A DNA stretch of 64,000 nt, taken from positions 2,805,001 to 2,869,000 of the forward strand of contig OY986968.1 in the NCBI GenBank assembly GCA_963920575.1. The letters run 5' to 3'. This DNA is from Narthecium ossifragum. Lineage: Eukaryota; Streptophyta; Magnoliopsida; Dioscoreales; Nartheciaceae. Below the pieces are notes generated by a model that worked only from the letters and a program-made list of their open reading frames with translations, did no database searches and was not told where the DNA came from. Shown here piece by piece: positions 36,377 to 48,900 of this stretch (position 1 is its first letter; every line of letters starts with the position of its first letter). A program made the position numbers and the translations under genes.

Positions 36377-37834
36377 TGTGTCAAGTCTTTATGGAAGTCG
36401 GTCAAGTTGGACCAGACGGAATGGTCATCACTAGGACTGGGTTTGACACTAATAGTGGTAGTGTGATACGAGTCGATCCGACTCGACCAACTGGACCCGA
36501 ACCAAGAAGAGGAACCAAGCTGGTTCAACCTCTTTCCTAGTTTGACTTGGACTTCCCTAGTTCAAACTAGAGTATTTAATTAGTATTTATCATTAGTCTT
36601 TTATTAAGTCCTAGTTAATTGTTAGGAATTAATTAAGAGTCCCTTTGAGTTAGGAAGTTGAGTTGAGTCAGAAACCTTATTACTTGCTAATTAAGCAAGG
36701 GGGTTTTCTAGTGGATTAGGACTCTGTCAAGGTCTCTATAAAAGAACCTTAGTAGTTTGTATTAGGTTATGCATGAGATGAATGATTAAGAGTAATTAGT
36801 AGAATATCATAGGAGTAGAATATCATAGGAGTAGAAGTAAAGTAGATTCCACCCGAAATCCATCATAGATCCACCTTCTTCCCCGTCGGTCATCTTCTCC
36901 GCAGCCGGCATCGCCTTCACCTTCAATTTCCTTCTCCCCGTCACTTTCTCTCTCCGCCACGTCAGCGACCCCCACCGCCACGTCAGCGCCACGTCAGCTC
37001 ATCTCCTTCCTTTCTTCTCTCCCGTGCCAAACCCTCGCTCCCGCCGATCTCCACCGCCGTTCTCCCTTCTCCGGCCACCCCCGCTGCCATCCAAGGCCAA
37101 CACCGTCTTCCCTGAGCCACCACGACTCCGGCCATACCTTTCACGTCGCCCCACTCCATCTTCTCCGGCGATTCCCACGGGAACCCATCGTCCCCGACCT
37201 CCGTCCCCATCGCCGTCATCCGCCATCAACCCCGATCTCACCTCCAGACCCATCTAAATCCATCGCCTATCTCCCCCGACCCTCTTTCCGACGTCCCCAG
37301 CCACTCCCGGAGCCTCCCTCGTCGTCCCCGACGCCGGCCGACCCTACCTTCACCGCCGTCTTCCCCAGATCCGGCCGATCCGCCACCCATCTCCCAGATC
37401 CGAGCCGTTGGATCGCTTCCCCACCGTCCAACGACCTTTGCTGACACTACCCCGACCGCCGCCGCCGCCCCTCCGCCGGCGATCCACTCCGGCGACTTCT
37501 CAGCCCTCGGATCCAGGCTGATTCAGCCAGCCAACTTGATTCAGCCACTTAGCCCACTTAATTGGTTCAGCCGAGCCACTTAGTCTGGATCCAGCCCAAT
37601 CCAACTTGATCAGCTTGATCCAGATTACTTCAGACTTGACCCAGTCAAGTCCCATCCAATCAGGCTTAGCCAGATTCGATCCAGCTTCAGCCAGATCCGA
37701 TCCAGCTCAAGCCAGATCCGATCTAGCTAGCCAAATCAGCCAATTGGACTCAAATCAAGTCCGATCAGGCCGATTCTGATCGATTGGAGCAGTAGAGACC
37801 CATTACGAGAGGATCACGAGTAGACCGCTCGTAA
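36377..37834 (+). other. Leader of the Tat element
   Basis: About 1.46 kb lie before gag. The stretch 36850-37520 is C-rich and repeats CCGCCACGTCAGC and CTCCGGC words. The stretch 37520-37750 is a degenerate tandem repeat of GATCCAGCTTCAGCCA-type units. Frames open in the C-rich part are low-complexity shadows. Confidence 0.6.
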
Positions 37835-40800
37835 CATAGTGGAAACGTCGCCAATCAGGGCGATGGCCAACAAAGTCCAATTACGGTCGAGGAAGAACCT
37901 GTTCTTTTTCCACCTCTCGACCAATCACATATTCCTCCACCTGTTCCCCCACCACACATAGAATATCGAGATAGGGTGGTGTATCGCTCTGTCGAGCGGG
38001 GGAACTCATCGGCCAGAGTTGGCCTAGATCCAGGAAATATAACGTCAAATACAGCCCAAAATATGGTCGACGAAGCTTTACATGCTAACAACCAGCAAAT
38101 GGCAAGTCATATTGCCACTGCTCTAAGGCCTTTTATTGACACTATGCAGACTTTTATATACGCAACTTTGTCTCAGGCAAACCCTGGATCAAATGTTGCT
38201 AGGCCTGCCATGTCTGCAATCCCTATCGGCCAAAACCCCACCCAAAACAATCGTCCATTTCCGCCCAATACGGTCATGGGACCTGGTGGTAACAACGGTT
38301 TTGTTCTTTTACAAAATCCAATGCATAGCCAAAACCGTGTCGGCCAAAATAGCCAAGTTGGCCAAACTAGTACAACCCATTATCGGCCATCGATGAACAA
38401 TGATAATAATCTAAGACCAAATTTAATTGGTCAAACATCTGGGTTGTTTCCATCGCCAACACAAATACCTCATAATAATGAGGTGTTAACTCCAGGGGCA
38501 ATACCAAACAATGGTGTCCCTCCTCTTCAAGGAGTTCAAGGTGGTGTTGTGCCTCCTGTACAGGGAGTGCCTAATAATGGAATTCCTTTAGGTCAGGGTA
38601 TACCAGTAGGTGGAATGCCTTTGGTTATGGGCGAGAACATTCCTCAAAACATTCCCCAGAATGTTCCTCCTAATGGCCAGAACTTCATTGACCCAAATAA
38701 TGGCCAGAACTTCGTTTACCCAAATAATGGCCAAAACATGGTTTACCCGAACAATGGCCAAAACCTTGTTTACCCAAACAATGTCCAAAACCCTGTTAAC
38801 CTAAACAATGGTTAAAATGTTTTCCAAAATAATGGCCAAAATATCGGCCAAAATAATAATTTGGATGCTCAAGGCCAGGGGTTTCCACAGAATAACTATG
38901 GGCAATTAGGTGGTCAAGTTAATCGGCCAGTAGGCAATAATTTTTATAATCAAAGAATGGCCGATGGACAACGCATGGGTGATATCCCCTATCAGAATAA
39001 TTATCGACCATATGAGGCACCTATGTATTATGCACGACCACAAAACGAACAGTACGACCAAGTGTACAACAACCCTCTTTATAATCAAACCGATGCTCTA
39101 CGTGAACAAGTTGCCGAGATTCTACAAGAGCAAATAGGTTTAGGACGACCAGCTACTCGTCCAACTTATAGGAAGCCTTATCCCGATTGGGTTGACCAAA
39201 TGCATCCGTTTCCTAGGAACTATAGAGTTCCAGAGTTTACTATGTTCTCTGGGGTGGATGAGATATCGACCATTGAACATATAGGGAAGTTCTCCATGCA
39301 ATGTGGAGACGTGAGCGATTTTGTCAAACTCAGACTATTCCCTAACTCTTTATCCGGGGTAGCTTATTCATGGTTCATTAAGCTATCACCCAACTCTATT
39401 CAAAATTGGCAGCAAATGGAACATGCGTTTCATTCTCAATTTTATAAATCAGAACCGGAAATCACAATGGCCGATTTAGCTCAACTTAGACAACGGCCAG
39501 ATGAGAATGCTGAATCATTTTTACAAAGATTTAAAAGAGCGAGAAGTAGATGTTTTATTCCTTTGCCTGAAAGGGAATTTGTAAAAATCGCTTAAAGTGG
39601 ATTAGCCTTTGAACTTAAGAAGAAGTTTCAAGACAGAGATTTTATTGACCTATTTCAACTGCAGACTAGCGCAATACGCTATGAGCAATTGTTGAGGGAA
39701 GAAGATCAAATGAAATCCTCTTCCAAGGGAACTTATTATAGAGATACTAACTATGAGATAAACCAAGTTAGTGAAGTAGATGAAGAAAACTATAACATGA
39801 ACGATGTTTGTTTGGCCGAGCTCCTTAAAGGAAAACTTTATATATGTAAAGCTCTTGCCAAACTTGAGCGAGAACTTAAGGGTAAAGAAGTAATTAGAGA
39901 CGGTAAACGTCCAATGCGGAAGTTTTCTTTTGATGTTTCAAAGGCTGATCAAATCTTTGATCAATTACTCAAAGATAAACAAGTTAAATTAAAAGATGGA
40001 CATGCTATGCCAAGCCTTGATGAGATCAAGGGCAAAAGATATTGTAAGTGGCATAATGCTTGGTCGCATCACACTAACCAATGTTTGGTTTTCCGTAATG
40101 TTTTGCAGGATGCGATTGATTCCGGTAGGATTGGTTTCCCAGTCAAACACATGGGAGTTGATGCAAATCCTTTCCCTAAGGCTGCTCCAGTGGGGATGGT
40201 GCTGATTGACGTGGCGAACTTCAAATTGCCAAAATTCAAGATCGTCATCGATGAGACTGAGGACGACAATCGTCTAGACGTCTTCGCAAGACTTGGTCAA
40301 GACAAAGGAAAGGAACCTGCCATTCCACATGTCTGCCCAAGATGCCATTGGGATCTCAGTCGCCCGATGACACCTTTCTCCGGGACCAAGTTTCCTCATT
40401 CACAGTCAAGGCAGTGGAACCGAGTTAAGCCTCATGTGTACCCAAAAAGTTTTATGCCTCAGCCTTACAAGCCAGAGCGATGGTACAACTACAATTGCTA
40501 TACTCGTCGCTCAGTCCCTGTGGAGGAGATGACAAGGACTCAGTACCGCCGCCACCAGAAGAAATATGGCCAGATGATGAAGGCCAAGCAAGCCCAGGAA
40601 ACCAACCCAAGTTATGATGAGGAGGTTGAGTACATTGAAGAAGATGTTGCTGTTTCCAATCCAACAGAATCTTCAAAAAGCAAGTTCCATCGTTCAAATA
40701 AGGATGATGATGATGAGACTGGAGCAAGCCAAGTGATCAGATTCGGAACACTCCCGTCAGTCATCGTCAACAATTACATTCTACCAAGTCGCCTTGGACA

Positions 40801-42319
40801 ACAATGTCCAATTGAAAGCAATTCTGATATATCAGATATGGCCGATGGTGAATCGTCAGCCACACTGGTCGAGGAAAACGCGGACACATCGGCCACCTTG
40901 GTCGATGAAATGGAGAATTTACCCCCAGTAAACTTAGTGCTTGACCAAGAGGATGAGTATGTAGAAGTAGAAGAAAAAATCGATGTTGGTGAAGAAGCTT
41001 GGAGGAGGAATATATCTACAGAACAACTGTTAAAGCAGTTGTATGAGGAAGGAAATCCAGCAGTTGGACCAGGTGGCCAGCCAAGTGGCCGATATGATTA
41101 TCTCCGGGTTTATGGAGACGTCAAAGTGAAGCGTCTTGTAAAAAAGACGGAAGTTGTCGCCCATATCATACCATCAACATCAACAACAATTGTTCCGACT
41201 GGTTGGGGAGATGAAGAACAAGAGCCCATGGTCGAAGATGTTGAATGGGTGGAGATAGAGGTGCCCATTAAAGTTAATGAGGAAGCAGCGAGAAGAAACA
41301 TCTCCCAGAAGAAGCTATTGATGGATCTCTACAAGGCAGGCAATCCAGCCATCAGTACTCAGAGCCAACAAAGTGGAAAGTTTGACTACTTGGTTTGCTA
41401 TGGTGATCCCATTGTGAAGAAATGGGTTCCCAAGTCTGAGGTAGTCAAATATATGCCGCAAGCTAGTGAAGTGCCAATCGTTCCAACTGGTTGGGACATG
41501 GAAGAAACAGAGACACAGAAGGAACAAGATAAGGAGGATCAGAAGTGGCCATCATGGGATGGTCAAGAGAATCCAGAGGTCGTTCAGGTTGCAGCTAAGG
41601 CAAAGGGGAAAGCAGTTGCCCGTCAAACTCAGTCATCGACCAGTTCGTGCAAAGAAGGTCTTCAAGATCAAGATAAGGCTGTGTTTGAACGACCGCCAGA
41701 GGCGATGACTCGTCATTTACGGCCTTTACACATCAAGGCCGAGATTAATGGAATCCCAGTAAGCAGAGTTCTGATTGATACCGGTGCTGCAGTAAATGTC
41801 ATCCCAGCTAAGATGATGAAGAAGCTGCGAAAGACTGACAATGATCTTATCCCCACGGATATCACGCTCACGGGATTCAGTGGAGTTCCAGCCCCAGCAA
41901 AAGGAATTCTCCCCTTGGACATAAAAGTTGGAAGTGTCACAAGAACGACAGCGTTCTTTGTCATGGACTCATCGACCAGCTATAATGTGCTGCTTGGTCG
42001 AGACTGGATTCATGCCAGTCAGTGTGTTCCGTCATCTCTTCATCAGTGTTTATTCTTATGGAACGACGAAGGAAATGTAGAGTCAGTTATGGCCGATAAC
42101 ATGCCATACAGTATGGACACGCATGCCTTGGAGGCATCTTTCTATGATTGCAATTATGGGCCTTTGCAATTCCTTCAGTTTGAAGACACACTCAAAGTGG
42201 CATCTGAGAATGGAGTTATGCTAAAAGAGCGTGTAGCAAAACTGTTTGATCCGGCAAGACCAACCTCAGTGGTCTTCGCACCTAAAGCTGGCCGATCACC
42301 AGCCACCAGTCAGAAATGA
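37835..42319 (+). pseudogene. gag-protease of the Tat element, two stop codons
   Basis: One frame runs from the stop at 37832-37834 to the TGA at 42317-42319, broken by TAA at 38813-38815 and 39593-39595. No ATG opens the first part before 38063, so the start is unclear. An Asn/Gln/Pro-rich N-terminal region with NNGQN repeats (38650-38860) leads to the capsid region (about 39180-39680; PDWVDQMHPFPRNYRVPEF, SFLQRFKRARSRC). A C-X2-H-X4-H-X4-C knuckle (CKWHNAWSHHTNQC) starts at 40043. After an acidic linker, protease has the catalytic DTG at 41777-41785, in VLIDTGAAVNVIPAK, and ends with NVLLGRDWIH. Gag forms the particle and protease cuts it. The linker holds a duplicated module, ARRNIS..KLLMDLYKAGNPA near 41290 and WRRNIS..QLLKQLYEEGNPA near 41000. 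Confidence 0.88.
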
Positions 42320-45300
42320 TGAGTTCAGACTCTGAAAGAAATCAGGCCGCTGTAACGGCCTTAAAAGCCAAGCTAATGGCTTATCAAGTGGAAGCGTTCG
42401 CTGCACAAGAAGAGAATGACTTAGATTGTTTAAAAGAGATTCCCCAAGAAGAAGAGGAAGAAGTCCCCTATGGCAAACGTGGAAATATGCAAGCTCAAGA
42501 CCCATTGGAAGAAATCGACCTTGGTGATGGCACAGAGCATCGCCCAACCTTCATTAGTAAACTTATCGCCCAAGAGGTAAGGAACGAACTCATTGCTATC
42601 TTGCGTTCATATAAAGATTGCTTTGCATGGGATTATAAAGAAATGCCTGGTTTAGATAGGAATATTGTAGAGCATGAGCTTCCTACTCGACCAAATTTCA
42701 AACCATATAAGCAGGCGCCTAGACGTTTTGCTCCTAACATAATCCCAGAAGTAAAGAAAGAAATTGAACGATTATTAAATGCAAACTTTATTAGAACGGC
42801 CAGATATGTAGAGTGGCTTTCTAATATAGTGCCAGTTAAGAAGAAAAATGGTAAACTTAGAGTTTGTATAGATTTTAGAAATTTAAACTTGGCTACACCC
42901 AAAGATGAGTACCCTATGCCATCGGTCGATAATTTGGTTGATTCCACCGCTGGGCACGAAATATATTCATTTATGGATGGGTATTCTGGTTATAATCAAA
43001 TTTATATTGCCGATAATGATGTTCATAAAACGGCATTTAGATGTCCAGGATCACTTGGAAGTTATGAGTGGGTTGTTATGCCCTTTGGTCTAAAAAACGC
43101 TGGTGCTACTTATCAGCGAGCAATGAACTTGATTTTTCATGATATGATTGGCCATTTTATTGAAGTCTATGTCGATGACATTGTAGTAAAATCACCAATC
43201 ATGGCCGATCACTTTTCGCAGTTAATCAAAACCTTTGAGAGAATGAGGGAATATAATTTAAAGTTGAATCCCTTGAAATGTGCCTTTGGTGTGCAAGCAG
43301 GGAATTTCCTTGGTTTTCTCGTCCATCAGCGAGGAATAGAACTTGACCAAAACAAAGCAAAGTCTATATTAGAGGCTAGCCCTCCAAAGACTAAGAAAGA
43401 ACTGCAAAAGTTTCTTGGTCAAGTGAATTTCTTAAGAAGGTTTATTGCTAACTGTGCAGGTAAAACTCAAGAGTTTTCATCGCTCTTAAGATTAAAGAAT
43501 GAAGACGACTTCGTCTGAGAAGAGCGACATCAACAAGCCTTTGAGCGCTTGAAGCAATGTTTATCAACGCCACCAGTTATGGCGCCGCCAAGGTTGGGAC
43601 AACCCATGAAGCTTTATATCGCTGCAGCAGACCGGTCAATAGGCGGTCTCTTGGCGCAAGAAGGAAAAGATGGATCTGAGAGAGCAGTGTACTATCTAAG
43701 TAGACAATTGTTATCTTATGAACAAAAGTACTCGGCCATAGAAAAGTTGTGCCTGGCCTTGTATTTTATGTGTACCAAGCTTCGCGCTTATTTAAAACCT
43801 GTAACAGTCTACTTGATATCTAAGTTCAATTTATTGAAATTCTTGTTTTCTCGGCCAATTTTGCACCAACGTATTGGTTATTGGGTTTTAACATTGGCTG
43901 AATTTGATATTCAATTTGTGTCTCAAAAGGCTATTAAGGGCCAGGCATTGGCCGATTTTTTAGCTGACTATCCTTGTGTAGATATACCAAAGGAGTTAGA
44001 GCGAGAAATTAACAACGTATCGCTCACCCCATGGACGATGTACTTTGATGGTTCTAAAACTATCAACGGAGCTGGCCTAGGAATCACAATCCTATCGCCC
44101 ATTGGGCGCAAATATAAATTTGCGTATACTTTATCGCAACTATGTACTAACAATCAGGCTGAGTATGAAGCTCTAATCATCGGCCTAGAAATTTTGTTAG
44201 ACTTAGGAGAATCCAATGTGCAAATCAAAGGTGATTCACAATTAGTGATAAATCATATCCTTGGACGTTATAAATGCCAGAGCGATATCTTAATTCCATT
44301 TCATCAAATCGCTCTAATGCTGTTAAATCGTTTTAATGATTTTGAATTACTTTTCGTTCCAAGATTGCAGAACGATGAGGCTAATACCCTCGCCCAAATA
44401 GCATCAGGCTATAAAGTGTTAAAGCACTTGGGGGGCACGAACGATTTCCGTTCTGGTATAACACAATCTGCACTAGAGCGATATCATCGGCCAAATGAGG
44501 TAAGTCAAATCAATAGCCAACCAGATTGGCGGACCCCAATCGTCGATTTCTTAAAAAATCCATCGCTTAAGGTCGATAGAAAAATCCGTCTTAAAGCGAT
44601 ACATTATTTTCTACAAAACGACGTTTTATATAAACGTCGACCAGATGGAGTCTTATTGCGATGTTTGCATCCTGATGAGGCCAAATTGACAATGGCCGAG
44701 ATACATAATGGTGTTTGTGGAGCACATCAATCTGGCATCAAAATGCGCTGGCTAATAATGCGCAGTGGCTTTTATTGGCCGCGCATGGGGGAGGAGTGTG
44801 CTATATATGCCAAGGGATGTGAGGCATGCCAAAGACATGGTCCATTACAGCGAGCTCCAGCAAGTGAATTATCGATCATCGTTAAACCTTGGCCATTCAG
44901 ATGTTGGGCGATAGACGTTATAGGGAAAATTTATCCTCCATCATCCATGTTGCACAAGTTTGTAATTGTGACGACAGATTACTTTACCAAATGGGTAGAA
45001 GCGATCCCATTAAAAAATGTTTCTGATGATCAAGTAATAAATTTCATTTGGGAAAACATCATATGTAGATTTGGCATTCCACAAACAATTGTGTCCGATC
45101 AATGGACAATGTTTGTAACTTCTAGGGTAAAGAATTTTTTAGCTGAGTATAAAATTAATATGGCCAATTCTACACCCTATTACGCCCAATCTAATGGGCA
45201 AGCTGAGGCATCCAACAAAACCATCAAGTCAATCATAAGAAAGATGATGGACGACAACCCAAGGCAATGGCATGAAGGTTTACTAAGAGCGTTATGGGCA

Positions 45301-45774
45301 CATAGAACTACACCTAAGTCTAGTACTAAGGTTACGCCTTATCAATTAGTTTATGGTCAAGAGGCGGTACTACCTGCTGAGATAAATGTTCTATCGTCCA
45401 GAGTTATGGAACAAGATCGCTCAACTAGTGAAGAGTATGAAGATGCATTAATGTATAATCTTTTAGAACTCGATGAGCAACGAGCTATTGCTTTAGAAAA
45501 TATTGAGGCACAAAAGTTAAAAGTGGTCGATATCTACAATAAAAGAATAGTATCAAAAGAGTTCCAAGAAGGAGATCTAGTTTGGAAAACGATCCTACCT
45601 TTAGATCGTAATGATCCCAAATATGGAAAGTGGTCGCCTAACTGGGAAGGACCATACTTAGTTGATCAAGTATTTCCAAATGGATCATATCAACTGCGGA
45701 ATATTGACGGTGGGTTGCATCGATCAATGATAAATGGTCGGTATATTAAGAAATATTACCCATCAATGGAATAA
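42316..45774 (+). pseudogene. pol of the Tat element: RT, RNase H, second RNase H, integrase
   Basis: The pol frame opens at ATG 42316, overlapping the gag-protease stop, and runs to 45774, with one TGA at 43516-43518. RT is at about 42670-43290, with VCIDFRNLN, MPFGLKNAGATYQ and YVDD at 43168-43179. The first RNase H is at about 43600-43960. The second, archaeal-type RNase H is at about 44030-44410 (MYFDGSKTINGAGLG, NNQAEYEAL). Integrase follows: GCEACQRHG of the zinc region, catalytic Asp near 44914 (WAIDVIG), Asp near 45098 (VSDQW) and Glu near 45204 (GQAEASN). The context of the second Asp is SDQWTMF rather than the usual SDNGxxF. It would copy and insert the element; the stop between RT and RNase H breaks it. 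Confidence 0.92.
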
Positions 45775-45935
45775 AAGGCATAAAAGAAAAACGTCCTTAA
45801 AATATGGACTATAGCAATTAACAAAATACGTCCTTGAAATTTGGACGAGAGCAATTAACAAATATGTTCATTACAAAATATCGGCCAAAAGTGTGGCATT
45901 ACAAGTTTTTATCGTTCATATCAGACAAGGAAAAG

Positions 45936-48900
45936 TTATCTCTTCAAAGAGAGATTTTGAGATAAAAGAGCAATCTTTTCACGGACTGCCCTAAAACGTT
46001 GTTTGTTCTTCACAAGCTCACCCTTCAACTCGACTTGGCGATCTTTTGAAGAATTCGCCTCCAAAGCGACATACTCTTGCATCATTTGGTTGCCTTCCTC
46101 AGCCAGTTGAGTAGTTTTGCGAAGGAGATAGTTCTTTTTAGTAGTACACTGGGCGATGTTTTCCTCTAATTCCTTCATTTGGTTCTGGTAACCAAGGATC
46201 TCTGATTCTGTTTCGCCAATCTCATCAGTATTTTTCTGAAGTTGTTTGACACGATTGTTGATGACGTCTTTGATATGGGTACGCCGCTCTTGACGTTCCC
46301 CTATAAGAACTATCTCATTCACCAAGTTGTTTCTCTCAGCAGTCAGACTCTCAATCTTGATTTTGATGTTGTGGATATCGTCCATATCACTAGATGAAAA
46401 CCCTAAGATTGTTGGATCCACAGAGAGAAAGGGTGTTATAGCTTGGTCCAGTGCTTCGCTATCTGATCTGGTGAGATCTTCGTCAGGTAGTTTGTCCAAA
46501 ACTACAAGACATTGAGATAGGGCTCGCCTGAACTCTTCATGTTGACTCCCTTGTGCAACTTCAGGGTCAATAGCCGTTTTTTTGGCAGTCACTATAGAAT
46601 GCCAGGAATCCAAGAAGGCCTTGACAATATTCATTAAATGGGCGAGATCGCCCTGAAAAGAACAAGTATTCAGTAATATTTAACACTAAATGATCGACAG
46701 AATCAAATTGAGCGATGAATACCTGTGAAGAGGTAGAGCTGGATGGTTGAGCAGTGGGGGTAACAAAAGATGAAGTTGAAACCTTCATCGTAGAGGGAGC
46801 AGCTGTAGGGTTTCTAGTAGTCGCCCTTGTGTGAACATCAGTAGTTGATGTTGGAACATAAGAAGTGAGCGATATAATATCGGCCATTATTGGTTCAAGG
46901 ACACCGCGACAAGGTTTTGGAGATGCACGTAGTGCCTCTGTTGATGAGACAACTGGAGAAGCAGCGATGCCTGGCTTAGTAGTTTTGGCCGAGAGATCTT
47001 CAACTTGAGTTGGAGCAGCTGGGATATTAGGAGAAGTTGATACAGAAGATAAACTCGCATTACCAAGGTCTCATAAAAAACTATATGGACCATGAACGAG
47101 TTTTCTACCAGTTAATGACAAACCTGGTTTAGATGGAGTAGTATTCAAGATGTCAAAGATATTGTTATCGTCTTCATCCTCATCTTCTCGACCAGAATTT
47201 TGGCCAACAGACTTTTCCTTCCTCGATTCCTAAAAGGTTTAAACATTAGAGAATGGTCGATAAATTGATCATCAATAAAATAAAAGTTATCTATACTTTT
47301 ATATTCTTTTGGGCGAGTCGTTTGAATCTACCACCAGAACGTACTTGCGCCTTGGTCTTTGAGGAAGATTTGGCCGAGGAAGTTGGAGGCATACTCTCAT
47401 CAGCATGATCAGGAGAAGTTGGAGGATGTTCCTCGATCATTTGTGATGGAGATGTATCAACCACAACCTCAAAAACTTTGGATATAGGTCGAGAAGGAGA
47501 CAAAGAATACAAGGAGCTCGGAGTACTGGAGCCCACTTCTACAGCAGTCCTGAAGATATAAAAGTCTAAGTATCAAACGAAGAATACAAGTGTAATAGGA
47601 AAGGAAAACGTTATGATACTTACTTATCATGAGCGAATTGACTGCTTCGATGACTGCTGCCAGGAGAATCAACCTTTTCCTCTGCAATTGGCCGAAAAGA
47701 TGATTGATCTTTTTGAGAGGAAGATGGTTGAGGTTGGACGATAGTTTTTCCTTTACTACGTCTCTTTGTAAGCGGTTCATCATCCTCATCGTCAGAATTT
47801 ATCGATCGAGGAGATGATTTATTTTTTGGAGAAGAAGATGGTTGAGGTTGGACGACGGTTTTCCTTTTACCGCGCTTCTTTTTAAGTGGCGCATCGCCCT
47901 CATCGTCTGAACCTATCGATCATATAGTATTAAATGAAGAAAGGATATCAAAAAATCAAGGAGAACGATGAAGATATACCTTTTGTCTTTCGTTTGCCTG
48001 GTCGATGACTAGTAGCCACTTGCTTTTGTCTTTTCTTCTCCCTTGGAGGAATGAACTTTTCAAAAACTAAGTCCTTGTCAGCAAAGAAAAGACGTTCATC
48101 GACCATTTCTTTCCAGCTATCAGTGATACTAACTTCAATCTCGCTAGTAGGCTCAAAAGATCTAAGCCTAAACCTCTTAATGAGGAGCAATTCTCTCTTA
48201 TCCACATAAATTACCCGCTCCAGCTCTGAGAAGACACATCGTCCTCTAGCGACGATATTGAAGCTAAAGTATGGTGGCACAGGCCAAGATTGTTTAAGGC
48301 CAAATTGACGAGCCGCAAAATTGGGAGCATAAACTTCTACTCCACATTTATTATTCGCCTTGCCCCAAGCCGTATCAAAATGAAGGTCACGGTCGATAAG
48401 AAAACGGGCCCAAGCTAATATTTTATCATCAGACTCTAAGTCTGAAGAAAGATCAAGCAAAGGCTTAATGGACGATGGGTGAGACTCAGGATTGAATGGG
48501 CGATAAGAAGAAAAATTGGACAGAGTATAGAAATAATTGAAGGCTTGTCTAAAGGATTTGGGAATAGAAGATGAAGAAAGATACAAATGGCCTTGAGTTC
48601 TTGCCGATGACGATGAAGGCGGCATATGAAGATTGATGAGACGTGAAAAGTACACAAGTTAACCCCTTAATTTACCTTTATTAGTCTTCGAGCAAGGTAT
48701 TTCTAATAATCTTCATGGTATTTCAGGTACAAGAGCTTTCAACAGAAGTTAGATCAACTTTGGAGCGTAAACGAGCCTATTTGAGCATATTTAGTGCTGA
48801 ATGGCAAAAGAGATAATGTGCAGAAAACAAGGATCGATCCTCACTATGGGAAGGATCGATCCCTTTTGCACATTTTCCAGTGACAGAACGCAACATTCTC

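Noticed and set aside
37024..37447. Pro/Ser/Arg-rich frames in the Tat leader
   Set aside because: C-rich repeat sequence opens frames on both strands; no codon or domain signal.
37976..37978. GTG start for gag
   Set aside because: A plant gene would not normally start at GTG; the frame stays open upstream to 37835, so the true start is unclear or lost.
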